Source: Diphasiastrum complanatum
Taxonomy: Eukaryota > Streptophyta > Lycopodiopsida > Lycopodiales > Lycopodiaceae
Length of the DNA: 64,000 nucleotides
Reading direction: 5' to 3'
Assembly: GCA_029204225.1 (NCBI GenBank)
Contig: CM055092.1
Span: forward strand, 28,369,859-28,433,858
Positions 33,022 to 43,570 of this stretch are shown piece after piece (within the stretch, counting starts at the first letter, position 1; every line of letters begins with the position of its first letter). Position numbers and translations under genes: made by a program. The notes beneath the pieces were generated by a model. The model saw nothing but the letters and a program-made list of their open reading frames with translations, did not search any database and was not told the origin of the DNA.

Positions 33022-33123
33022 TCTAGAATTTGGAACTCAAAAAGATCTTTTTTTAAGTGCAAATGTGGTGACAAATGTAAAAACAATTCTTCTATTATCT
33101 GGTTTGACCATGCTATCTAGTTT

Positions 33124-34659
33124 ATGATAAATAACCTTGCCAAGTTCTGCCCTGGTGCATCTCTACAAAACCAACTAAATGTCTTTTTTCTTTGGTTACA
33201 TAAACCTGCTAAGGATGTTGTTAAAGCCCACCTTACCTTTATGTATATTAGACAACAAATGATTGATGCTACCATTGAACTTTCCATTAACCCTATTGTT
33301 AAGCTTCTAGCACACATTGGCGATGCCAAAAACATACGTGAAATTGAACGCCTTCTAAAAAATCCTAGCTTCTCTACCTTATAGGATAAATACTTCCAGA
33401 ATTCAAGCAAGAAAACATGATCTTTCAATCTGAACAATCCAAGCTCAGTCATATCAGGCAGTGGCAACATTTCCAAATAAAGACAATGAGGGGCAAAGCA
33501 GTGATGGCAAAGAGGATCATCCTATCATAAAGCTGAATTTTTATTGTGATTGATCCATGTGCAAGAGGAAATAGATGAAATCAGTTTATTGGAGGTCAAT
33601 GCAACTGGTAGGTGATGGCTAGTAGTTAAAAGAGACAAAGGGAAGATGTTTTTGCTTTTACGTTATTACAATAGATGCTTTGAGAGTATAAACGTTAAAC
33701 AACTTTATTCTGAGACTTTACTTCAAATTTTTGGTCACATTGATGAGATCTTCGAGCAAATTGTATTTGGTTGGATTTTTTTTCTGCATTTAAAGCATGA
33801 ATGATATAAATCCTTTCAAGTCTTTTGTGAGTTTAATGCTGATGATATCCCACCTTGTACTTGCACAAATTTTAAACGTTTTAAAGAGTTTTATGATGAA
33901 AGTTTTGGGCATGTTGTTTATATGAATACCGGATAAGAAATCTTTAAGGTATGACTTGAACAAAGGGCTTAATCATATTCCTTTACGACAATCTAATATT
34001 AATGAGGTCGCATATGAGCCTTACCAAGGATGGTTTAAATTGGCTAAAATTCTACCCATATATCATATTATGGATCATGATAGTATTGTGGAACATGCCC
34101 TAATTTGCAGACATGCTATTACGAACTTCTTAAAAAAAACCAGATGGCTTCATAGTAAAAGCACAACAATCTAAAGAGTGTCATTGATGAGCGTAACTGG
34201 ATCAATACCAATTTTTATGTAAATTGTGTGGATAAGGGCCAACATAATCCTTGTTTCATGTGCATTTACTTTGTTAGAAACTTGGCTCTGCAAAGATTAT
34301 CTAGTCCGGCCTTTGCCCCTTTTCTAGAAGAAGATAGTAATACCATTGATAATACTATGACAATTATTAAACATACCTTTGCTAATAAGATACCGGATTA
34401 CCTTATAGGGAAAGAAGAATTACCTTTTCTATTGTGTACCTTTAAAGCACATAAAAAAGCTTTTAGATGGATTACAAATGCACATGACTACTACTTCGCA
34501 AAGGTGGCCACATTTCTTTCTACAGCTCTTGGTATTTTGTCTCCACTCCTCATGGAGGGTGCATGCCTTAAGGCAAATTCATACCAGAGTGAGCGCAAAT
34601 TTAGCATGATTGAGAATATGTTTGGCAAAGCCCCTTGTCCTGACTATGATGAAGAGTAA
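33124..34659 (+). pseudogene. Remnant of an unusual reverse transcriptase-like element (possibly Penelope-like)
   Basis: Several plus-strand frame pieces line up: CTCTNFKRFKEFYDESFGHVVY (with stops), LRYDLNKGLNHIPLRQSN (33940-34000), IDERNWINTNFYVNCVDKGQ (34180-34250) and HNPCFMCIYFVRNLALQRL. Then LPFLLCTFKAHKKAFRWITN follows (34420-34480). The series C.C - GHV - LR..L.KGL.HIP - DKG.HN - LP....K.HK...R.I resembles a family of reverse transcriptases seen in invertebrates and protists that I associate with Penelope-like elements. The palm YxDD block is not visible. Family assignment is inference from memory of the motifs. Confidence 0.4.
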
Positions 34660-35119
34660 TATGTGATGCAAAGGGAGAATCTCAATTGGGATTAACTTTG
34701 GACTCAAATTTTGGTCAGCTATTGTAGTGCTATTGACCCTAAAAATGAAAGATGCTAGTAAATCCTTCAAAAAATGGTCTTTGAGTCAAATTGTCTATGA
34801 TAACCTACCATACAAGAAGAACTAATGATGATCTAATTTCAAAAGGTGAGGAGTTGAACAACATGATGTTTGGTTGCACATTCAAAACTTCAAAGCTGAA
34901 ATTTCAACTTTTCTCAACTGATTGTTTAGAAAAAAAAGAAATGTCAAAAATACCAGGTCAAAATCTTTAGTTCACAATAGGAGAATTGTATTTGAAAATT
35001 GGATCAACCAAAGGGGGCCTTAGATCAATGGTAAAGCATTGGGGTCTTGTTATGAGGTGCTCGCATAGCTTTTTTTCATTCTCAATCAAGGCATCATACT
35101 CATCCAACATAGCTTTATA
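34660..35119. other. Stretch without recognisable gene
   Basis: No domain found. A weak tRNA A-box-like stretch near 35016-35036 was considered and rejected. Confidence 0.4.
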
Positions 35120-35476
35120 CCATTAACCTCAAGTAACTATTCATTGTGGAAAGTGAGGATGGAACCACTTCTTGAGATGAATGATATTTTGGACATTGTT
35201 GTAGGTTTGGAAGAGAGACCAACCACACAACAAGATCAAATGAGGTATGACAAGAGGGTGAAAAGGGCTCTACACATGATCAAGATGAATGTTACTAATG
35301 AGCTTCTCAAGGAAGATGGTAAGAGTACTTCATCTAAGAATGGTTGGGATTCATTGAAGAAGCTTTATGAATCCAAGTATACTTTTAGAGTGTTGACTCT
35401 AAGAAGGAAAATCTTTTCTTGTTTGAAAATTAGTGAAGAAAATCCAAATACTTCTATTTTGAGAGTGAAAGCTTTG
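35120..35476 (+). pseudogene. Copia Gag N-terminal fragment
   Basis: SNYSLWKVRMEPLLEM is the copia Gag start (consensus NYxxWxxxMexyL). KKLYESKYTFRVLTLRRKIF and ILRVKALS match copia 1 Gag at 12610-12740 closely. It ends abruptly at 35476, fused to the dispersed repeat seen at 11467. Confidence 0.85.
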
Positions 35477-35479
35477 AGT

Positions 35480-36245
35480 GTGCCAAATAACTCTAGTAAC
35501 TAGGAATATACAGTAGATTCATACAAGATTAATCGTGCACATATGTGAATAATCTCATTATGACCCAGTACATAAACACAATCTTATTTGGCAGATTCCT
35601 CCAGAACTCACATCTGTTACTCACATATCTCACTGAGATCTTCTAACTCAACTACAAAAGATTTTCTATTTCTCATGAGTAAATAAATCTCTAAGGCGAA
35701 TAACATTCACTCTCAACAATTTTCCAATCCCACTTACCTCTAATTACATAATTTCTCCCACTAAATCAAACCCTCTCTGGTCCTAGTACTTAAACTAAGA
35801 TTAGGTTGACCCAATATAGAACTCTCAGACTTAAATTCTGATCAAACTTATTTCCTATTCCAATCAAAATGGAATTAGTAACCTTTGACCTTTACTATAC
35901 AATTTATAGATAGTGATTCAAATATCAAACTTGTTCTAGTTCCAGATTGTCCACACAATCCCTAGAGAATTCCTCTTATTCGAAAAGTTTCAAGTAGGTA
36001 TCTTACTCTGAATTTATCCGAAATTACTTTCAGACCAAATCCCATTTCAATACCACAACTAGTTCTCTTCCGAAAGCTATGCAACCAACAGATCCCTAGA
36101 TAGAATATTATCCCATCACTTCACCCCTCCTTTCAAGGAAATTATCAATTTTCATGAAAGTTAACTGGAAAGATGGCATATGAAAATATCCAAATCCATG
36201 AAAAGTCAATAATAGGTGCATCCCACAAAAGGATTCACTCAATTA
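35480..36245. repeat. Dispersed repeat, copy 2 (first copy at 11467-12243)
   Basis: It begins GTGCCAAATAACTCTAGTAAC and ends AAAGGATTCACTCAATTAC. Its divergence from copy 1 and its different left neighbour show an independent junction. Confidence 0.7.
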
Positions 36246-36895
36246 CAAACAGGACTTTTCCTTCAAATATTTTCAATTTGAGTGACAGAACTATCATTCC
36301 TCATAAATCCATTTATGCAACAGAGTTTTCCAAGGTTAAGATATTGAACCACTTTGACTTTAGAATTTATCTGACTTCCAAGTCTATTTACACAAGTTGT
36401 AATTTATATGACATAACAGTCTTTCAGAAGAATAATTTCATACTAGAAATAATCATATAAATTAGTTTGATGTCTATATTTGAGAAATTACTAAGAAGTA
36501 AAAGATTAATTAAGAAAGCGAAAAATTGAGGGCCTCTGATTTTGTAAATAATGAGATACCACATTGGGATCTAGATTGAACCTCAAAATTTTCCAAAAAA
36601 ACCCCACATTTGATAAAACAATTTTATTTTTTCCATATCGCGACTAGGTACTAAAACATGACTGCCAAACATGTCAATATGAATCAGATCCTGAACCCAG
36701 CACATCTTCACCCAAGTGCTACACCATGGACACACCAATTACATTTGGGGTGAATATGATCAATGTAGCATGGCTATCCTGCACAATTTCAATTATGCAC
36801 CAGAGTAAAGAAATTTAGATTTTTCACTAACTGATCTAAATTCACAGAGAATTGAGAATCCAGTGGACGATGATTTAGTCCCTTGACAACATGCT
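36246..36895. other. Stretch without recognisable gene
   Basis: The plus frame ending at 36460 has no known domain. The rest is AT-rich sequence with no feature I can support. Confidence 0.4.
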
Positions 36896-37731
36896 TTGAC
36901 TTACAACAAGGAGATTGAGCTGACAGATGAGCAGGTCCTACAACACATGGTCCCAGATCGCTATGGAATCAAGAGAGTACCAACTCAACCACCACAAAAA
37001 TATGCTATGGCAAAAGTTTCAAAGATAGATCTGCCAAAGGAACCTACAAACAAGAAGAACCAGTTGAAACAATGCTACAACCAAGTGATCCGATTGAGTG
37101 ATCTACCCGAAGAAGCTATAGCTACAGTGGATGTGGATATTTGCAATTATGAGGCGAATATCACACCGGTTCCAAAGAAAGACAACAAGGATGAATCCAA
37201 CTATGTGCAAGAAAAAACAAGAAGAAGGTGTTGGATTCCTTGAAGTCAATCTAGATGAACTCTGATACAGCGTCATCTTCTTCTCAGATGACAGATAATC
37301 AAAAGATGACCAGTCGGGCTAAGATAAATATGTTGAAGGAGGAATCTCGTCGAGCACTAGTACATGAGATGCTTGAGACCTTCAGTAACTATACCTTGGA
37401 TGACATGGTAATTATGATGCTGCAAGAGAAACGAGAACCTAATTCAAGTCAGGAACCAGGGGAACAAGTCTTCGAGGGACTTGCACGAACACAGCCGATG
37501 AACCTTGCCTAGCCAGGTGAAGAAGAAAAGATCGTGCACTTGGGAGAGCAGTTAACACCCACACAATTCAAGCAGCTACTATCATTGTTGGTAGAGTACA
37601 TAGATTGTTTTTCTTGGAATTACAGTGATCTGAAGGGCATCCCACCAACAGTAGTCCAACACACCATACCCTTGGTGGATGGAGTAGTCCCCAAGGTGAC
37701 CCGAACTACATGGTGCTGATCAAGCAAGAGT
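36896..37731 (+). pseudogene. Gypsy Pol fragment: protease-RT linker and RT start
   Basis: YTLDDMVIMMLQEKREPN and ARTQPMNLA-stop-PGEEEKI match the minus-strand family member at 29519-29286, confirming the same lineage. It continues LTPTQFKQLLSLLVEYIDCF, PTVVQHTIPLVDGVVPKVTR and, after a frameshift, PNYMVLIKQELHT, the first RT block. It is cut at 37731 by the end of an LTR. Confidence 0.8.
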
Positions 37732-37732
37732 T

Positions 37733-37868
37733 GCATACCATCGCTCTCATGGGAATCAACCTATGCGTGACAATTAACTTCGTCTCTTTAATGCTAGATT
37801 TACTAGATCATGGTTTGAGGTTAGACAAGGAAAGAAACCCACTGCAATTTTGGTGCCGTTGCCAGGGA
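37733..37868 (+). mobile_element. LTR end and tRNA-Asp primer binding site, copy 2
   Basis: 37733-37846 matches the last 110 bp of the LTR at 26663-27414 and ends ACTGCA. TGGTGCCGTTGCCAGGGA at 37851-37868 differs at two positions from the complement of the plant tRNA-Asp 3' end. Confidence 0.8.
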
Positions 37869-39074
37869 GCTATGCCAATTTTTTAGTTTGCATCATGTTT
37901 GTTGGATGGTTAGCTTGCATTAGGCATCTTGTTGTTGCACGAATAGTGTTAGATCTGCATTTAGAGTTAGTTTGGGAGTGATATTGCTTGATTTGAGTAG
38001 AATTGCTAGTTTGAAATCTAATCAGATTGTAAAATAGAGAAAGCTATTCAGATCCGCAATCTTAAGATCCATTTGAATATGAGATATTAGAAAAAACAAC
38101 AAAAATCGGTCAAATCTGTCAGATTTTGGTCAAAAGGAGACAAAAAGCGTCATCAGAGCTGATAACTTTTTGCCCTCTTTTAGAGTACTTTCCTTCGGTT
38201 TTGATCATAGAACCTTCAGTTTGCAGGACGAAGATTAATTCCCACCAGATTTCTAGAAACATCAGAAAAACCGTCAAAAAATATCAAAAAATCATTAAAA
38301 CCCTAAAAATACAGAAAAAGGACCTTTGCCCGATTCACTGTGCATAAATGTGATTCAGATCTATCTACTGCCAGTTCGACAAAGAATAATACCAAAAATA
38401 AAAGGGTTTTCAGAAGATCAGTTGTCATATTGTCATATTTTTGTCAAAAAAGTAATTTTTTTGCAAAAATACTAATATTACTCTTGATCCTTAGCCAAAA
38501 CCTTCGTCGAGTTTCCAAAACATTCTATTTATAGTAAAATATTATTTCTGAGTTCGGCAAAAATTCTTCTTGTCCAGATCATAGAAAATATTGATTTTTA
38601 CTCTCGCGAAACTACAAAAACTATATTTTCTTGTATCAGAAACCTTCGTCCAGTTTTCCATAGTTTTATCTGTGTCAGATCTTGCATCTTAGAGGTCGGC
38701 AAAGGTTATTTTCATAGAAATTGTCAGAAAAATTGATCAGAGAGTTTTTTTTTTTTTTCAAAATAGCACTATTGAACTTTCGCCAAGCCAATCTTCGTCT
38801 AGAAATCCTTCGCCAGTACTATTTTTAGGTTCTGATTTTTCAGATCAAGTCTCTGTCAAAATTTGGGTCAAATCTGATAAAGTCTGATTTGGATTCTGAG
38901 AAATTTTTCATTTTTGCGAAGTATCGATTGATTGAATTTGGAAAAAAAAAAATTTCACGATATAGAATCATATTTTTGAAAAGTGGAATAGATCTAGCAG
39001 ATCTGATCTGAGATCATGTTTGATTAAAAACTCTAGATCCAATCTCATTGTCTGCTTGATTTGAATCTGTCAAG
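37869..39074 (+). mobile_element. Untranslated leader of the tRNA-Asp gypsy family, copy 2
   Basis: About 1.2 kb between the PBS and the gag ATG, with no coding frame. CTTCGCC, CTTCGTC and related motifs recur, for example near 38500, 38645, 38780, 38797 and 38808. The second half matches 45165-45513. Confidence 0.7.
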
Positions 39075-40160
39075 ATGGCTGCCCCTGGAGGTGCTCCTCA
39101 GGAAGTTAATCCAATTATTGTTAGAAGAGCACCTCGTTTGGATCTACCCAGATACAATGAATTAATAGATCCAGTTAGATTTCTTCAGATCTATGCTGAA
39201 TCCTGTGAAGTCTATGGCGAAATTTTCTCTCAAGATAAACTTAAGTTGTTTCCTATGGCCTTAACAGGCGCAACACAAGATTGGTACTATAATCAAGATG
39301 AAACTGACCGTACAGATTGAGAGGTTGTTAAAAGAGCCCTTATCACACGATTCAAACTGCGAAAGTTTATGGAAGACCATTTTCTACTTTTAAGTAAAAT
39401 TAAAATGGGAAAGGGAAAAATGGTTCGAGATTACATTGAAAGGGTGAAACGCCTCAGATCTGAATGCGAATCTGAGCTGATTAACGAAAATGCCATGATT
39501 ATGTGATTTTTGTCAGGTCTACCTAAAAAGATCAGACGTGAGCTGAAACGCCATAATGAGTACGCAATGTTGTAGAATGCTATGGATGATGCAATTTGGG
39601 AGGAGGATGAAGATTCAGATGATGAGCCGAATATCAATATATTGTCCTATACAGCAGGGCAGACTACTACGACATCCACCACTATTGCATCCACAAATGT
39701 CAATGCTACTGCAAAAATGATGCTCAACGAGTTCGAGAAACTCGGGAAGAACCAACAGAAACAGATGGAAAAGTTGCAGTCACAATTTGATGAGAAAATC
39801 AAAGCATTGGAAAATTTCCACGGACAAGCGAACAAGGAACCTGAGAAGTTTGTGAAGACTTTTCCTACCAGGGAAAATGTCCGGTGTTCTATTTGTATAG
39901 GAAATCACACAGTGAATGAGTGTCTTCAATTGAAAAAATGAATGGAAACGGTATGCCCAAATGAGATATCGAGAACTATAGTATGGAGGAAATCCAGCAG
40001 CTAGACCTCGAGAATCTACTCTTGGATACCTGGAACATTTAGCCTTACCTGTCCCACCAAAGCACTCCACTCCTCCTGCTAATTTGATGGAACCAAAATC
40101 GTACAGAAGTGATGAGCAATGGAACTATGGCAATGATCAAGAGGGTGGATCTTCATAATA
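39075..40160 (+). pseudogene. Gypsy Gag, near full length but with stops
   Basis: It starts MAAPGGAPQEVNPIIVRRAP. Core Gag motifs are FPMALTGATQDWYY, MVRDYIERVKRLRSECESEL and LPKKIRRELKRHNEYA. A coiled-coil stretch (KLGKNQQKQMEKLQSQFDEK) and a knuckle CSICIGNHTVNEC follow. In-frame stops occur at about 39318, 39504 and 39573. After 39941 another frame gives the QWNYGNDQEGGSS segment. The C-terminus is cut near 40160, where opposed sequence begins. Confidence 0.85.
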
Positions 40161-40165
40161 GTATG

Positions 40166-41620
40166 CTATTTCAAGACAGACGTCCGAAGATCACGAAGCT
40201 GCAACAAAAGGAGACATGAGGCCATCGACTTATCTGGATTGAATGCCAAAGGAGGGAGACAGTCGTCCCATCTGGTTGCCACTGACGCCAATAGAGTTAG
40301 ATCTTTTGCAAATAGTGCCAATTGTCGCACCGTTGGATCTGGAGAGTGGACATACTCTCTCTGATACGCTTGTAAAGCCCGATGGAAGTCCATTGATATT
40401 GTCCAGCTGTAGGGCTGATAGATGATTGGAAACTATGCGTATGGATGGTAATCTTGTCCATAGCCAATCTCAAATCTTTCCATTATTTCTTCTCAACATT
40501 GGCACATAATAAGGATCGACCTGCAATTGGCGAGGGCTGGCCACATAACTCCTGATTGATTTCGGAGTTCTCTCAAAAACAGTAATTCTCCATGCCGGCT
40601 GCTCTCCCAAATGCAGGTATTTTGTCCAACTCTTTGTCGGCCTCTATCTTGGAGGTCTTGAACTTAAGGACCCATCCACCATGCGAAGACTCATGCGGAT
40701 GTTGCAATAAGAAGCTCTAGATCTGGTCCTCGATGCTGATGGGACTTCTGAATAGTGGTGTGGTCCTTGATGAGGATGGACCCACTTGCACTGCCGATAA
40801 AATTGGCAGTTGTTCTGGTATATCTAGAGCTCCCCCCTGGTCCATGCCCAAATCTAACCCTGTATCCATTGGTACATATTCTTGGCGTGTAGGGGAGAAT
40901 TGCGGCATGACCAGTACTGGGATTTGTGGTCCAGCTTCCAACACCCGAACGGCTGTTTCTTCATAGGCGTTGATGATTTCTTTAGCCTTGGCCAACTCAG
41001 TTGAAGCTGCTCCTTTGAACCTGTCAAAGTGGCCTTGGAATCCCTCAAGGGCCACTTTGTATGTTTCCACTTTCTTGAACAAATACGCGATTTTTGTCGG
41101 TGTGACTGGATGATCTAGTATTTGTGTCTGAAGATACGCATCACGCTCAAGGGTGGTCGCATCCAATTCACCTTGGAGACGTGTGCGATCCTGCTCCGTC
41201 ATTTACAATTGACCCTTTAGTAGTTGCACTGTTGTTTTGCATCCTGCACGGTCTTATCCACCTGATCCTGTACGGTTGTCAGGGCGTTTTGTAGGGAGAT
41301 GACGTATCCTTCTAGGCAATCAGCCTGTTGTTGGGTCCGTTTTTTTCAGCTTTAGATTTGTCTTCATGCTGCTTGGAAATCTTTAACTCGCAATCCAGCT
41401 GGACAATCTTCTGGCTGATCAGATTGTTTTCTGATCCTAGATCTGAAATTCTCTCTTCCATTTCTTTTTTCTTCTCTAGCATAAATTTGATCACTTGCTC
41501 AAGGCTTGAGGACAAACCGAGAGCATCACCAAAATCTACTATCGTGGAGGCAGCAGCAGCAGGAGGACCTGATGGTACTGTCCTTGGTTGGCGTGGAATA
41601 GGTGCTAGTAGTTCTTCTTC
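40166..41620 (-). pseudogene. Unrecognised coiled-coil ORF, C-terminal part of the block 3' of a gypsy pol
   Basis: Minus frames 41515-41312 (VIKFMLEKKKEMEERISDLG, heptad-like), 41202-40717 (RLQGELDATTLERDAYL, TELAKAKEIINAYEETAVRV, then a Pro/Ser-rich tail) and 40393-40166. The first two would form long helices. I recognise no enzyme motif or membrane segment. They are collinear with the ORF at 41621-42370, separated by stops and frameshifts. Confidence 0.4.
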
Positions 41621-42370
41621 TTAAAAAATATCTTCTTCCTCGAAACCCTCAGACACGGTGGCATCGAATTGCTTCGATGATTTCACAGCTTTGTCAACCC
41701 AAAGTGCAACTGGGCTGTCTTCAGCTTGAAGTTGTTGGCTGGAGTTTTCAACACCAACAGTAGTGTCAGAATCATCGAACATATCCATGAAAAATTGCAT
41801 GTTTGGTGAAGTAGCTTTGGTGTGCAGGAGTGAGGCGGCCTGGGCACCTATGATGGGAATAGTAGCCCCAATGGTCATAGACTGTCCTTGTGTGGAAGCA
41901 GAGGCAAGGGAAGCATCAGAGGCGGGGGGAATAGGAAGTTCAGTGCGAATAGCAGTAGGGGGTGGAAGCGCAGTTGACAATGTATGCCTAGTGTGACGTC
42001 GTGACGAGGAAGGCGAGTCAGGAATGACGATCTTGTTGCGTGGACAATGTCGACTATGTAAACTTGAGGCCTGGTGAGACGACTCGACCGGTTCTTCTTC
42101 ATAGACCGAAAGCACAGAATCCAGGTGGAAGCCATGGACTTTGTTTTCTAGGTGAGAGGTGGCTAGAAGAGACAACAAAGAGCCAACAATGAACTGTTGC
42201 TTAGTATTGCCCTTAATAGCTTGTTTGAGCTCACCAGAAATAGTCTTGAACCAGTTATATGGTTCAAGAGGGGCTTTGGCCAACTTGGTATAGGACTCAA
42301 CTATCTTATGGAGGATTTGTAAAGTAATGCGGTCTTTTCTGAGGTTGCCAACCATCAGGAAGTTGTTCAA
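41621..42370 (-). CDS. Unrecognised 249-aa ORF, Ser/Pro-rich, 3' of a gypsy pol
   Basis: The longest open frame in this block. The N-terminal 90 residues look folded and helical (LQILHKIVESYTKLAKAPLE, KQQFIVGSLLSLLATSHLE). The middle is Ser/Pro/Thr-rich and low complexity, and the end is acidic (EEEDIF). The frame is open upstream across a single stop at about 42371, so this is likely part of a larger ancestral ORF starting near 43000. I do not recognise the family. Its position 3' of pol on the same strand is where some plant gypsy elements carry an extra or env-like ORF, but there is no signal peptide or transmembrane helix here. Confidence 0.35.
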   Translation of the reverse strand: MNNFLMVGNLRKDRITLQILHKIVESYTKLAKAPLEPYNWFKTISGELKQAIKGNTKQQFIVGSLLSLLATSHLENKVHGFHLDSVLSVYEEEPVESSHQASSLHSRHCPRNKIVIPDSPSSSRRHTRHTLSTALPPPTAIRTELPIPPASDASLASASTQGQSMTIGATIPIIGAQAASLLHTKATSPNMQFFMDMFDDSDTTVGVENSSQQLQAEDSPVALWVDKAVKSSKQFDATVSEGFEEEDIF

Positions 42371-42376
42371 TAGCTG

Positions 42377-43000
42377 GGCAACAACGTGTATGGAAGGCTC
42401 AGTGATGGCTTCAAGGAGATATCCGTCGTTGGTTCAATGCAGGTCATTGGTGAGGTCAATGTAAGGCTTTATGGCCTGTTTGGCCTACTTATGATTGGGT
42501 GAGGCTTGTGTTCCAAACGCTATGCCTATGGCTGCAAGGGCGGCCTCAGTGACGTGCACCTTGTGTGTTGCTCCCTGTACTGAAGGCAAGAGTGATGAAA
42601 TCCATGTTGATTCTGCCAGAAAAGGCTCTTCATGAATACCCATTGCAGTGAGCGGAGGCTCCGCAAGGGTCATTCACTAAGTGACCATGCTTGTGATAGG
42701 AAGGATCATGATGTCCATTGCAGATGGGACATCACGATGAATAGTATAACGCAGAGACTGGGAAGTATCTGTAGAAATCATGATGAGTAGAAAGGAAATG
42801 TAAGACGCGTGAAAGTATATCAGAAAGTAGTTTAGGAAGTTTGGAAGGCTTTGGTCGTGGGAAAAATTCGCAAGAGCTTCATTAGCACAAGTGAGGAATG
42901 AATCGAATTCAACCAACTTATAGGTGAATTTGGTGGGTCCATTACACTGAATACTAGTTTGGCTGATCAATTCTGAACCAAAATTTGTAGGCATGTACAA
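42377..43000 (-). pseudogene. Unrecognised N-terminal part of the ORF block 3' of a gypsy pol
   Basis: Frames 43000-42677 (KLVEFDSFLTCANEALANFS, FLIYFHASYISFLLIM) and 42673-42485 (TEAALAAIGIAFGTQ) precede the 249-aa ORF with short gaps and stops. No family recognised. Confidence 0.35.
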
Positions 43001-43570
43001 TACTATGAAAAATAGGCTATAAAAATCTCGGCGAAGATTTCTGGGGATCTGAACCTATCAGGCGAACGTTTTCCAGGTCTGACAAAGGACGAAACTTCGC
43101 CCAAGTACTGTCATAAATGCATTTTTCCAAGATATGAGGCTATGGCCAATCTAATTTTGACATTCTAAGATCATCTAACAGGTCGACGAAGGTTCATAAT
43201 GAGGGTAAGGTGCTCGGTGAAGCTTCCCAAAATGGCATATTAATGATCCTTCACCTGACTCAAAAACTGGATTTTTACTGGACAGGGACCTTTGCCCAAC
43301 TCAAATTAGATAAATATGAAGTTGATGTACAATTTGGAGGCTTAGCGAAGGTTTATGATACTGTATAGGCTAGATCTAACCAAAACAATGATGTTCTAAT
43401 CATTTTTTATCAAAAAATATTGTCCTTCCTTTTCCCCATGCTGATGACTTTTCTGACTTTTGCTCATCAGTATTTGCTCAATTTTTTTTTTTAACTATCT
43501 TTTTCACAAAAAACTCTGAACAATCAAATATTGAAAACAACAAATTGAAAAACAAATAAAATTAAAAATC
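43001..43570 (-). other. Non-coding stretch between pol end and the unknown ORF block
   Basis: No ORF. In minus orientation it contains CTTCGTCGACC and other CTTCG motifs like those of the plus-strand leaders. Confidence 0.4.

Noticed and set aside
35016-35036. tRNA A-box-like GCCTTAGATCAATGGTAAAG, suggesting a tRNA or tRNA-derived SINE
   Set aside because: No B box (GGTTCGAATCC) follows and no cloverleaf can be drawn.
40166-43000. Envelope gene of an Athila-type element
   Set aside because: No signal peptide, cleavage site or transmembrane helix is visible; the position alone is not enough.
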